Positions 1 through 6,111 of a DNA stretch of 8,776 nucleotides are shown here, one piece after another; position 1 is the first letter of the stretch; each line of letters opens with the position of its first letter. Under the pieces are notes generated by a model. It was not told where the DNA came from, did not search any database, and saw only the letters and a list, made by a program, of their open reading frames with translations. Location of the stretch: positions 1-8,776 of the forward strand of contig NZ_CALETI010000401.1 in NCBI RefSeq assembly GCF_937920075.1. Reading direction: 5' to 3'. A program made the position numbers and the translations under genes. The DNA is from an uncultured Agitococcus sp. GTDB lineage: Bacteria; Pseudomonadota; Gammaproteobacteria; Pseudomonadales; Moraxellaceae.

Positions 1-39
1 TCTTTCTTATTTTTTGTTAAACTCTTTGTATTTTTTGAG

Positions 40-693
40 CTAATCAACAATTTCAGCAGCCTGACGATACTCTTGTAAAAGATCAGGCAGCCTTGCTAAA
101 GCCTCACCTTGCAAATAAGGTGCTTCCAAACAAATAATTTGGTAAATACCTCTACGCAACATTTGTGGACTTAAAACAACTTCTTCACCAAAAAAGCCAC
201 TACTTACTACAAAAGATGCCCAACTTGTTGTTAAAATCCAAATATTAACAATCATCGCACGAACATCTTGCTCTGTCGCTTGAATAAATTTCGCCTCTCG
301 CAAAGCATTATAAACCAAATAAGCCTGAGCCATCACTTTTTTTGCGAAGCTTCTATATGAAGCCCTTAAACGAGGGCTTTCCTCTAATAAATGAGCCAAA
401 TCTCGATGTAAAAAGCGATACTCCCACAACTGATGAAAAATCGCTTCAAAATAACCAATTTTGTCCATATAGGTGACATTACGGTCAGTTGGAACAGCTA
501 AGGCATTCAACATGCTTTGTTCATAACGTAAAAAAATTTCAAAAATAATGTCTTCTTTACTACGAAAATAGTAGTACAGATTACCTGGACTTATATTTAA
601 GGCTGATGCAATATGATTGGTTGTGATTGTACGCTCACCCTGCTCATTAAATAACTCTAAGCTTTTTAATAAAATCCGATCACGTGTTTTCAA
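40..693 (-). CDS. TetR-family transcriptional regulator
   Basis: A 217-residue DNA-binding repressor-type protein. Residues 3-50 form the TetR N-terminal domain: RDRIL at the start of helix 1, ITTNHIASALNIS then SPGNLYYYFRSKEDI as the helix-turn-helix and its following helix. The rest is an all-helical ligand/dimer domain with a segment (FRFLHRDLAHLLEESPRLR-like, about residues 93-110) that resembles the TetR C-terminal family Pfam calls TetR_C, PF13972; that assignment is from memory. The start is a TTG at 693-691, preceded at 7 nt by GAGGA, and the TetR domain begins right there, so a non-ATG start is well supported. It is divergent from an aldehyde dehydrogenase gene, and the region between them carries palindromes, so I infer that it represses that gene and perhaps itself. 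The inducer is unknown. No terminator is visible in the 39 bases after the stop. Confidence 0.93.
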   Translation of the reverse strand: MKTRDRILLKSLELFNEQGERTITTNHIASALNISPGNLYYYFRSKEDIIFEIFLRYEQSMLNALAVPTDRNVTYMDKIGYFEAIFHQLWEYRFLHRDLAHLLEESPRLRASYRSFAKKVMAQAYLVYNALREAKFIQATEQDVRAMIVNIWILTTSWASFVVSSGFFGEEVVLSPQMLRRGIYQIICLEAPYLQGEALARLPDLLQEYRQAAEIVD

Positions 694-744
694 AGGGCTT
701 TCCTCGTTATAGCAACTTCATTGGTATTGTTCTATTGCTACAGA

Positions 745-758
745 TATCATTTATGATA
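745..758. promoter_or_regulatory. Palindrome TATCAT-TT-ATGATA near the TetR gene start
   Basis: The two 6-bp arms match perfectly around TT and the symmetry nearly extends to 18 bp (GATATCAT against ATGATACC has one mismatch). It lies about 50 bp upstream of the TetR start codon, in the right place for an autoregulatory operator. Its sequence differs from the palindrome at 958-975, so both may not bind the same protein. Confidence 0.35.
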
Positions 759-885
759 CCGCTAAAACTATTAAAATATTAACAGCATCACACTTAAAAA
801 TTGGCATATTTTGTTAAGTTTTTCTGTTTATTATGCTCAATAATACAAAAATCACTCAATTCAACCACACGAAATACCACTTTTC

Positions 886-899
886 ACTGCTAGAGCAGT
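886..899. promoter_or_regulatory. Palindrome ACTGCT-AG-AGCAGT
   Basis: Perfect 6-bp arms around AG. Its core TAGAGCA (891-897) recurs at 959-965 in the palindrome at 958-975, 68 bp downstream. A second, weaker repressor site or an activator site upstream of the dehydrogenase promoter is possible; function is inferred only from position and symmetry. Confidence 0.35.
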
Positions 900-949
900 C
901 GTTATCAAAACGTCTCTCTAACCATTCAGCGGAAAAATTTAATTTTCAT

Positions 950-978
950 TTGACAAATTAGAGCAAATACTCTAAAAA
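950..978 (+). promoter_or_regulatory. Candidate sigma70 promoter of the aldehyde dehydrogenase gene
   Basis: A perfect TTGACA -35 box (950-955) is followed after 17 bp by TAAAAA (973-978), a 4 of 6 match to the -10 consensus. Transcription would begin near 985, giving a leader of about 80 nt before the ATG at 1065. The spacer is filled by the palindrome at 958-975. Confidence 0.5.
958..975. promoter_or_regulatory. Probable TetR-family operator TTAGAG-N6-CTCTAA
   Basis: An 18-bp element with perfect 6-bp arms lies between the -35 and -10 boxes of the candidate dehydrogenase promoter. A dimeric repressor bound here would block RNA polymerase. TetR-family regulators commonly bind palindromes of this size, and the divergent neighbour is such a regulator, so the pairing is a reasonable inference though not shown. 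Confidence 0.5.
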
Positions 979-1064
979 TAGTCAAATATTAGCACGACAG
1001 TACCACTACTTCTGTATTGTTAACTTTATACTCACTCAGCCCTTTGATATTTAGAGGCTTTAAT

Positions 1065-2507
1065 ATGACCGCCAGTGTTTCACCTCTGCATACCGATCAT
1101 CCTGAAATTGCTGATATGCAACGCGTATTTGATGCACAAAAAATCGCGTTTCGTCTAAGACCAAGTACGACAGCAACCGAGCGCCTTGCATTGTTAGATA
1201 ATTTGAAAACAGTATTAATTAAATACCAAGATCAAATTGCTCAAGCCATTGCTGAAGACTTTGGCCATCGCTCTCATCACGAAACCAAATTCGCCGAAAT
1301 TTTAACTAGCATTGAAAATATCAAATACTACAGCAAAAATTTGCACAATTGGATGCAGCCAGATAAACGCCATATTAACCCTACGCACTTACCTGCTAAG
1401 GCTTGGGTACAATATCAACCATTAGGTGTTGTAGGTATTATTACGCCGTGGAACTATCCTTTGCTATTAGCAATCAGCCCATTAATTTGTGCATTGGCCG
1501 CAGGCAACCGTGCAATGATTAAAATGTCCAGTTTTACCCCCAAAACTGGTGCAATTGTTAAAAAGGCTTTAACAGAAGCTTTTAATGAAGATCAAGTTGC
1601 TGTGATTACAGGTGGTGGTATCGTATCGGACGCATTTAGCCGTTTACCTTTTAATCAAATTACCTTTACGGGTTCAACCAATGTTGGCCGTACAGTCATG
1701 GCAGCCGCTGCTGAAAATTTAACACCCGTTCTTTTGGAATTAGGTGGCAAATCTCCTGCAATTATTCATCCTTCTGTGAGTATGAAAGATGCTGCTGAAA
1801 AATTAGCATTTGGTAAAGGTTGGAATGCGGGACAAACTTGTGTTGCTCCTGACTATGTATTTGTGCCAAGAGGAAAAGTTGCTGAATTAGCCGCAGCCAT
1901 GCGTGTGGTTGTGGCTAAAATGTATCCTAAAATGCTTAATAATCCTGATTACACTAGCATTGTTAATAATAAGCAATATCAACGGGTAAAAAGCTATTTA
2001 GACGATGCCCGTGATCAAGGTGCTCAAATCATTGAAATCAATCCTGCCAATGAGTCATTTGCCAATAGCCGCAAACTACCCATTACCTTAGTGACCAATG
2101 TTAATCAAAATATGTTGATTACTAAAAATGAAATTTTTGGCCCTGTATTGATGGTTTTAGAATATGACCATATAGAAGAAGCCTTAGACTACATTAATCA
2201 GCGTCCAAGTCCTCTAGCCTTGTATTATTTTGACTATAATGAACAACGCATTGATTTCGTCTTGCGTAACACTCAATCGGGCGGTTTTTCTGCCAACGAT
2301 GTCATTACCCACGTTGCCGAAGAAGATTTACCGTTTGGTGGTGTTGGTCACTCAGGCATGGGTAAATATCATGGCAAAGAAGGTTTTGCTGCCATGTCTA
2401 ATGCACGCTCTGTTTTAGTCAAACCTAAGTTATGGTCTATCCGTTTCTTAGCCCCACCCTTCAAAAATCCAATTCACAAGTTTATTGAGAAAGTTTTATT
2501 AAAATAA
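1065..2507 (+). CDS. Aldehyde dehydrogenase, coniferyl-aldehyde dehydrogenase type
   Basis: An NAD(P)-dependent aldehyde dehydrogenase of 480 residues that oxidises an aldehyde to the acid. Expected motifs appear in order: PWNYP (128-132, with the oxyanion-hole Asn130), the cofactor-loop FTGST (201-205), ELGGKSP (225-231, general base Glu225), AGQTC (255-259, catalytic Cys259), EIFGP (356-360) and PFGGVGHSGMG (423-433). The context CVAPDYV after the cysteine is typical of the CalB/coniferyl-aldehyde and class 3 fatty-aldehyde branch. The C-terminal tail (RFLAPPF then basic residues) resembles the membrane-proximal tail of that branch. I chose the ATG at 1065, which has AGAGG 7 nt upstream, over a TTG at 1017 that would add 16 unconserved residues and has no binding site. 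The substrate cannot be read from sequence: aromatic aldehydes and medium or long aliphatic aldehydes are both possible. Probably regulated by the divergent TetR protein. Confidence 0.92.
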   Translation: MTASVSPLHTDHPEIADMQRVFDAQKIAFRLRPSTTATERLALLDNLKTVLIKYQDQIAQAIAEDFGHRSHHETKFAEILTSIENIKYYSKNLHNWMQPDKRHINPTHLPAKAWVQYQPLGVVGIITPWNYPLLLAISPLICALAAGNRAMIKMSSFTPKTGAIVKKALTEAFNEDQVAVITGGGIVSDAFSRLPFNQITFTGSTNVGRTVMAAAAENLTPVLLELGGKSPAIIHPSVSMKDAAEKLAFGKGWNAGQTCVAPDYVFVPRGKVAELAAAMRVVVAKMYPKMLNNPDYTSIVNNKQYQRVKSYLDDARDQGAQIIEINPANESFANSRKLPITLVTNVNQNMLITKNEIFGPVLMVLEYDHIEEALDYINQRPSPLALYYFDYNEQRIDFVLRNTQSGGFSANDVITHVAEEDLPFGGVGHSGMGKYHGKEGFAAMSNARSVLVKPKLWSIRFLAPPFKNPIHKFIEKVLLK

Positions 2508-2521
2508 TTTCTCAAGAACTC

Positions 2522-2550
2522 TTGCTGTCAAGGGGCGATTTTGTTATAAA
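2522..2550 (+). promoter_or_regulatory. Candidate rpmB-rpmG promoter with GC-rich discriminator
   Basis: TTGCTG (2522-2527), a 17-bp spacer and TATAAA (2545-2550) are followed directly by TGCGCCCC. A GC-rich discriminator between the -10 box and the start point is typical of growth-rate and ppGpp-controlled ribosomal promoters. The start would be near 2557, leaving a leader of about 55 nt. Confidence 0.6.
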
Positions 2551-2561
2551 TGCGCCCCTTG
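2529..2561. repeat. Inverted repeat CAAGGGGCG / CGCCCCTTG spanning the rpmB promoter
   Basis: Nine-base perfect arms at 2529-2537 and 2553-2561 enclose the -10 box. A nine-base direct repeat, CTTGCTGTC, also occurs at 2521-2529 and 2558-2566. There is no T tract after the right arm, so it is a poor terminator for the dehydrogenase gene, although it is the only hairpin between the two genes. Confidence 0.5.
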
Positions 2562-2567
2562 CTGTCT

Positions 2568-2584
2568 GCCGTCGTTAAGGCGGC
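2568..2584 (+). promoter_or_regulatory. rpmB leader: Leader hairpin upstream of rpmB
   Basis: GCCGTC (2568-2573) pairs with GGCGGC (2579-2584), including one G-U pair, around the loop GTTAA. It lies in the predicted rpmB leader 17 nt ahead of the GGGAG ribosome binding site (2601-2605). Leader hairpins of ribosomal protein operons often act in feedback control; here that is only a possibility. Confidence 0.35.
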
Positions 2585-2611
2585 GGTTCTGATCGCATTT
2601 GGGAGTATTTT

Positions 2612-2848
2612 ATGTCTAAAGTTTGCTTAATTACTGGCAAGCGTCCTATTGTTGGCAACAACATTTCGCATGCTAACAACAAAACAAAACGTCGTTTTGA
2701 ACCTAATTTGCATTACCATCGCTTTTGGTTAGAAAGCGAAAAGCGTTTTGTGCGTCTCCGTGTATCTTCTAAAGGTATGCGTACTATTGACAAGCTCGGC
2801 GTAGAACAAGTTGTTGCTGACTTGCGCGCTAACGGCCACAAAATCTGA
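2612..2848 (+). CDS. rpmB: 50S ribosomal protein L28
   Basis: A 78-residue, strongly basic protein of the large ribosomal subunit. The sequence carries the family hallmarks: MSKVC at the start, TGKRP (8-12), GNNISHANNKTKRRF (about 15-29), RFWLESEKRFVRLRVS and KGMRTIDK. The length equals the usual proteobacterial L28. The start has GGGAG 6 nt upstream. It is the first gene of a two-gene operon: rpmG begins 10 nt after its stop, and a GC-rich-discriminator promoter lies upstream. Confidence 0.98.
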   Translation: MSKVCLITGKRPIVGNNISHANNKTKRRFEPNLHYHRFWLESEKRFVRLRVSSKGMRTIDKLGVEQVVADLRANGHKI

Positions 2849-2858
2849 GGTTTAAATC

Positions 2859-3014
2859 ATGCGTGACAAAATTCGCTTAGTATCCTCTGCTGGTACAGGT
2901 TACTTTTACACCACTACTAAAAATAAACGTACAATGCCCGAAAAAATGGAAATCAAAAAATTTGATCCAAAAATTCGTCAGCACGTTATTTTTAAAGAAG
3001 CTAAAATCAAATAA
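2859..3014 (+). CDS. rpmG: 50S ribosomal protein L33
   Basis: A short gene of 51 codons. The protein starts MRDKIRLVSSAGTGYFYTT and ends FKEAKIK; the segments TGYFYTTTKNKR (13-24) and KKFDP (33-37) are diagnostic of L33. It lacks the CxxC pairs of zinc-binding L33 forms, so it is the zinc-independent type and should not act as a zinc reserve. TGAGG at 2846-2850, overlapping the rpmB stop codon, gives a ribosome binding site 8 nt upstream, which suggests coupled translation of the two proteins. A strong intrinsic terminator follows 16 nt after the stop. Confidence 0.97.
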   Translation: MRDKIRLVSSAGTGYFYTTTKNKRTMPEKMEIKKFDPKIRQHVIFKEAKIK

Positions 3015-3030
3015 TTTTGATTTTGCTTAT

Positions 3031-3056
3031 AAAAAGCCCGATTTATCGGGCTTTTT
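3031..3056 (+). terminator. Rho-independent terminator of rpmB-rpmG
   Basis: AAAAAGCCCGA pairs with TCGGGCTTTTT around a four-base loop (3042-3045). The T tract forms the end of the right arm and is mirrored by the A tract, so the structure could also stop transcription from the opposite side. Confidence 0.93.
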
Positions 3057-3116
3057 GCTTTTGTGGCTTCGACATCGCTCAGCCCCCCTGTTTCTTTTAA
3101 ATTACATTAATTCATC

Positions 3117-3938
3117 ATGCCAGAACTTCCTGAAGTCGAAACAACCAAGCAAGGCTTACTACCTCTGCTTAATCATAGGATTGCTGCTATTCATATTCGA
3201 CAGCCACGCTTACGCCAATTAGTTCCTGATAGCTTACATGACATGATAGGTCAAACTTGTCTTGAGCTCAGTCGTCGAGGCAAATATATTATTTTAAAAA
3301 CTGAGCGTGGCCATGCTCTGATTCATTTAGGGATGTCTGGTAGTTTACGTTTATGTTCTCCAACGGAAGACTATCGTAAACATGATCATGTGATTATCAA
3401 CTTTGACCATCAGCTTTCTTTACGCTTTCATGATCCTCGGCGTTTTGGTGTTTTCTTATGGTTAACCACTCCCATTCAAGAACACCCACTCCTTGCCAGT
3501 TTAGGTGTTGAACCTTTAACTGATGATTTTGATGGCCTGTATTTATTTAAGCGCAGTCGTCAAAAAAGTATCGCTATTAAATCGTTTATTATGGATAGCC
3601 ATATTGTTGTTGGTGTAGGTAATATTTATGCCAATGAAGCCTTATTTGCTGCTGGCATTCACCCACTACACCCTGCTAAACATCTAGATCAATCTGCTTA
3701 TAATCGTTTAGCCCAATACATTAAAACCATCTTAGCTTCTGCTATTGAGCGTGGTGGTACTACCTTACGCGACTTTGTCAACAGTCAAGGCGAAATGGGC
3801 TACTTTCAACAAGAATTATCTGTATATGGTAAAGAAGGAAAACCGTGTATTATTTGTCACAGCCCACTACAATTAATACGCATAAATAATCGAAGTACGA
3901 TATACTGTTCACAATGTCAGCCAGCTTTTTGTGCTTAG
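3117..3938 (+). CDS. mutM: Formamidopyrimidine-DNA glycosylase (MutM/Fpg)
   Basis: A base-excision repair enzyme of 273 residues that removes 8-oxoguanine and formamidopyrimidines from DNA and nicks the strand by beta,delta-elimination. The N-terminus MPELPEVETT supplies the catalytic Pro2 and Glu3; Lys56 lies in RRGKYI; HDPRRFG (105-111) is the strand-intercalating loop; VGNIYANE (167-174) belongs to the helix-two-turn-helix; and a C-terminal zinc finger has Cys244, Cys247, Cys264 and Cys267. All key residues are present and the length is normal. No good ribosome binding site is visible before the ATG, but the conserved start leaves no alternative. It lies between rpmBG and the ferredoxin/coaD genes, a neighbourhood also known from Pseudomonas. 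Confidence 0.97.
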   Translation: MPELPEVETTKQGLLPLLNHRIAAIHIRQPRLRQLVPDSLHDMIGQTCLELSRRGKYIILKTERGHALIHLGMSGSLRLCSPTEDYRKHDHVIINFDHQLSLRFHDPRRFGVFLWLTTPIQEHPLLASLGVEPLTDDFDGLYLFKRSRQKSIAIKSFIMDSHIVVGVGNIYANEALFAAGIHPLHPAKHLDQSAYNRLAQYIKTILASAIERGGTTLRDFVNSQGEMGYFQQELSVYGKEGKPCIICHSPLQLIRINNRSTIYCSQCQPAFCA

Positions 3939-4043
3939 GGCTTGCATCTAAACACAACTCGGATTAGATTCGATACTATTATTTTTTAATTATTACAATG
4001 AAGAGCGTATCTAACACGCTACCCCTTTTACAAGGAGATAATA

Positions 4044-4397
4044 ATGAGTCTGTTTTCACGTCGCGCTTTAGCTAATTGTGCATTAATTTTATCCTGCGCG
4101 ATCGCCACTCCTTCTTTTGCTGAAGAATATATGGATGACCAAGTCAATCAAAGGCCAGGTGCAGGGGCAATGGTATTAGATGCCGCAGTCGCACGCCCAA
4201 TGTTATTAGCTCTCACTTTAGGTGGAACAGCAGCATTTGTTGCGTCTTTACCTTTTACAGCATTAGGTGGTAATGTTGAAGAGGCCGCAAAAACCTTAGT
4301 GGTTGGCCCAGCTAAAGCGACTTTTACACGTTGTATGGGATGTACTGCAACTCAAGATCGCTTAAAAGATCGTGATATTGCCAATAACAATCAATGA
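4044..4397 (+). CDS. Small exported or membrane protein of unknown function with a C-terminal CMGC motif
   Basis: A 117-residue protein. Residues 1-26 form a signal peptide (SRR, a hydrophobic core, then PSFA|EE). Residues about 47-74 make one hydrophobic segment (RPMLLALTLGGTAAFVASLP) likely to cross the membrane, followed by GGNVEEA, LVVGPAKATF and CMGC (Cys97, Cys100). From memory, short gammaproteobacterial proteins with the pattern RP-x-GG-x-LPF-x-GGN-x-VGPAK-x-TF-x-RCxGC are common and are sometimes labelled multidrug transporter; nothing here supports transport, as one membrane segment is far too little. The paired cysteines could bind a metal or form a disulfide in the periplasm. AAGGAGA lies 5 nt before the ATG. 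It is transcribed alone and ends at the terminator at 4486-4519. Confidence 0.85.
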   Translation: MSLFSRRALANCALILSCAIATPSFAEEYMDDQVNQRPGAGAMVLDAAVARPMLLALTLGGTAAFVASLPFTALGGNVEEAAKTLVVGPAKATFTRCMGCTATQDRLKDRDIANNNQ

Positions 4398-4459
4398 TTT
4401 TGGCAAAAATTAATAAATCACTCTAGATTTTTCTGCCAATTTTGCATAGAATATGCGAA

Positions 4460-4478
4460 GGATTAAAAGATTTAATCC
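4460..4478. repeat. Perfect palindrome GGATTAAA-AGA-TTTAATCC
   Basis: Eight-base arms around a three-base centre lie 7 nt ahead of the terminator stem. A looser stem, TTGGCAAAAAT (4400-4410) against ATTTTTCTGCCAA (4427-4439), precedes it, so the 3' part of the message of the preceding gene may be highly structured. There is no T tract after it. Confidence 0.5.
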
Positions 4479-4485
4479 ACTTTCA

Positions 4486-4519
4486 CCCCGCCAATCCTAC
4501 TTGTTGGTGGGGTTTTTTT
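4486..4519 (+). terminator. Rho-independent terminator after the CMGC-motif gene
   Basis: CCCCGCCAA (4486-4494) pairs with TTGGTGGGG (4504-4512), with one G-U pair and a nine-base loop, followed by seven T residues. It reads on the plus strand only: the ferredoxin gene converges on it but the minus strand has no T tract. Confidence 0.9.
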
Positions 4520-4540
4520 ATGCCTAAATTTTCTCTAAAT

Positions 4541-4792
4541 CTAAGCTTGTCCTTGATTTCTTTGTAATTTAGCTAACAATTGATCTTTTGTTTCCACATG
4601 ACGTGGGTCAAGCGGAATACAGCTAACAGGACAAACCGTTTGGCATTGTGGCTCATCAAAATGGCCAACACACTCAGTACACAAACCTGCATCTATTTCA
4701 TAAATCTCTGGTCCTTGAAAAATGGCATCATTCGGACAAACAGGCTCACACACATCACAATTAATACATTCATCGGTAATCATTAAGGCCAT
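4541..4792 (-). CDS. fdx: 2[4Fe-4S] ferredoxin, Allochromatium type
   Basis: A small acidic electron carrier of 83 residues that should hold two 4Fe-4S clusters. Cysteines 9, 12, 15 and 19 form CxxCxxCxxxCP; Cys38, 41, 50 and 54 form CxxC-x8-CxxxCP. The eight-residue insert between the second and third cysteines of the second cluster, an extra Cys58 and the C-terminal helix are features of the Allochromatium-type ferredoxins (YfhL/Pseudomonas Fdx1 group), which have unusually low and unequal cluster potentials. The ATG sits 3 nt after the coaD stop, and its GGAGG site (4800-4804) lies within the end of coaD, so the two are co-transcribed. The redox partner is not known; the genomic link with coaD is conserved in Pseudomonas and relatives. 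Confidence 0.95.
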   Translation of the reverse strand: MALMITDECINCDVCEPVCPNDAIFQGPEIYEIDAGLCTECVGHFDEPQCQTVCPVSCIPLDPRHVETKDQLLAKLQRNQGQA

Positions 4793-4795
4793 GTA

Positions 4796-5281
4796 CTAGC
4801 CTCCAAACTTTTTATTAAAAGCATCTACCACTTGAGGGGCCACAAATTTAGAGACATCACCACCTAATCGAGCAATTTCACGAACTAATGTTGATGAAAT
4901 ATACGATAAGTTTTCTGAAGGCGTTAAGAATACTGTTTCAAAATCAACAAATAATTGTCGATTCATATTGGCTAGTTGAAATTCATATTCAAAGTCAGAA
5001 ACGGCTCTTAAACCACGCAATACCGCAGTTGCTTGTTGCTCTTGAACAAATTTGGCTAATAATTGACTAAAACCGCACACCGTAACATTTGGTAAATGTG
5101 CTGTTACTTGTTGAACCAGTTGTACTCGTTCATCTAAATCAAATAAAGGTTTTTTATGGTGGCCTGCGGCAACAGCAACAACAACTTCGTCAAATAAACG
5201 TGCGGCTCTTTCGACAAGGTCTATATGGCCATTAGTAATTGGGTCAAACGTACCGGGATAGAGTACACGGGTTTTAGTCAT
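4796..5281 (-). CDS. coaD: Phosphopantetheine adenylyltransferase
   Basis: The cytoplasmic enzyme that joins 4'-phosphopantetheine and ATP to make dephospho-CoA, the penultimate step of coenzyme A synthesis. The protein has 161 residues, the usual length. It shows YPGTFDPITNGH (8-19), the nucleotidyltransferase signature with TNGH as the HxGH-type motif; LRGLRAVSDFEYE (88-100); and ISSTLVRE (128-135), the second ATP-binding motif. I chose the ATG at 5281-5279, with GGAG 9 nt upstream; a TTG at 5296 in frame would overlap that site and add five residues. A strong terminator stem ends directly before the GGAG, so expression must come through or from within it. fdx follows 3 nt after the stop. 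Confidence 0.97.
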   Translation of the reverse strand: MTKTRVLYPGTFDPITNGHIDLVERAARLFDEVVVAVAAGHHKKPLFDLDERVQLVQQVTAHLPNVTVCGFSQLLAKFVQEQQATAVLRGLRAVSDFEYEFQLANMNRQLFVDFETVFLTPSENLSYISSTLVREIARLGGDVSKFVAPQVVDAFNKKFGG

Positions 5282-5294
5282 GTTAAAAAGCTCC

Positions 5295-5332
5295 AAAAAA
5301 ATAGGACTTAAGTTGTCAAGAACTTAAGTCCT
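5295..5332 (-). terminator. Rho-independent terminator between the FecR-domain gene and coaD
   Basis: On the minus strand, AGGACTTAAGTT pairs perfectly over 12 bp with AACTTAAGTCCT (5321-5332 and 5303-5314) around a six-base loop, followed by TATTTTTTT (5303-5295). It should end transcripts of the FecR-domain gene. The T run is followed at once by the coaD ribosome binding site. Confidence 0.88.
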
Positions 5333-5378
5333 TTGATTGGCTAATCTTACCGAAGGCTAAACTATTTCGCAAAACTTC

Positions 5379-6011
5379 TTAATCGGGCGTAATCGTAGCA
5401 ACTGCACGTTTCACTTTTTCTTCGCCCCACGCTTTTGGTTCATTTGGTGCTGCATCTGTACTAACTGTTGTCCCCAAACCTGCTTGATCTAGCTCTACTT
5501 GGCCTTTATCGTTTTTGACATATACACCTTTACCGCTAAGCATAATCACATCCAATGCACCATCTGTCACGCCAAAACCACCCCAAAAGTCAGTTCCACG
5601 TACACCAATCGTTGCAATGGTGGTATTGACTTCAAATTTATGAGGCCGTTTAGTAATAGAGCCCGTTACACTTCTAAATGCACCTTGTAATAAATCAAAT
5701 AAGGCAACATTAGGTTGACGTTTATAAATTCGATAATCTTTAATCACTAATTGACTATCTCTGCCAACAGTTAATTTAGTGCCATCACGTAAACTCAATT
5801 CGGCGACCGAGCCGCCAGTGGTAATAAATTTATCACCTCGACAAATTTTTGTCCCAATATTGGGCGTAGACTTTTGGCTTTTACGTTCTAATTCGACTGT
5901 GCCTTTAATTTGAGACACTTCGCCAACACGACATTTATGACTAGGCGTATGATCTGCCATTGCGTAAGTGCTCAAGCCTGCTAAAATAGGCAGTAAATAC
6001 AATTTATTCAT
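5379..6011 (-). CDS. FecR-domain periplasmic protein
   Basis: A 210-residue exported protein. Residues 1-19 form a signal peptide (LLPILAGLSTYAMA|DH). Residues about 58-165 match the FecR domain (PF04773): GDKFITTGGSVAELSLRDGT, then VGRDSQLVI, LLQGAFRS, FEVNTTIATIGVRGTDFW. This fold is a beta-rich sensor or ligand domain. The classical FecR anti-sigma partner has a cytoplasmic N-terminus and membrane helix, which this protein lacks, and no sigma factor or TonB receptor gene is next to it, so it is not a ferric-citrate regulator. Similar free FecR-domain proteins accompany CHASE2-type adenylate cyclases in other genomes, which is only an analogy here. AAGGA lies 8 nt before the ATG. It is a single-gene unit ending at the terminator at 5295-5332, and a CRP-like site lies about 100 bp upstream. 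Confidence 0.88.
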   Translation of the reverse strand: MNKLYLLPILAGLSTYAMADHTPSHKCRVGEVSQIKGTVELERKSQKSTPNIGTKICRGDKFITTGGSVAELSLRDGTKLTVGRDSQLVIKDYRIYKRQPNVALFDLLQGAFRSVTGSITKRPHKFEVNTTIATIGVRGTDFWGGFGVTDGALDVIMLSGKGVYVKNDKGQVELDQAGLGTTVSTDAAPNEPKAWGEEKVKRAVATITPD

Positions 6012-6111
6012 TGTTAGTATCCTTCAGTCAGTTTTTTAAAGCATCAAATAGTGATGGTATGTTATGTACCAATAGTTGACTTTATTAGTAGGAGTTTGTT
6101 GTATCAGTTTT

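Larger units (their letters stand above)
694..1064. other. Divergent regulatory region between the TetR gene and the aldehyde dehydrogenase gene
   Basis: This 371-bp AT-rich stretch contains no credible gene. It holds three separate perfect palindromes (745-758, 886-899, 958-975) and a candidate promoter for the plus-strand gene at 950-978. I did not find a convincing -35/-10 pair for the TetR gene; a TATAAC on the minus strand at 711-706 sits too close to the ribosome binding site to be its main -10 unless the message has almost no leader. Confidence 0.6.

Noticed and set aside
1017..1064. TTG-started extension of the aldehyde dehydrogenase
   Set aside because: No ribosome binding site, unconserved residues, and the ATG at 1065 has AGAGG at good spacing.
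2529..2561. Terminator for the aldehyde dehydrogenase gene
   Set aside because: The stem is followed by GCTGTC, not a T tract, and it encloses the probable rpmB -10 box.
2962..3222. 86-codon open frame across the rpmG end, its terminator and the mutM start
   Set aside because: It overlaps two certain genes in another frame and runs through a terminator; no ribosome binding site or recognisable protein.
5294..5296. TTG start for coaD five codons upstream
   Set aside because: It overlaps the GGAG sequence that serves the ATG at 5281.
5314..5319. Perfect TTGACA on the minus strand in the loop of the terminator before coaD, as a coaD promoter
   Set aside because: No -10-like sequence lies 16-18 bp downstream; TATTTT comes after only 10 bp. 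The hexamer is likely chance.
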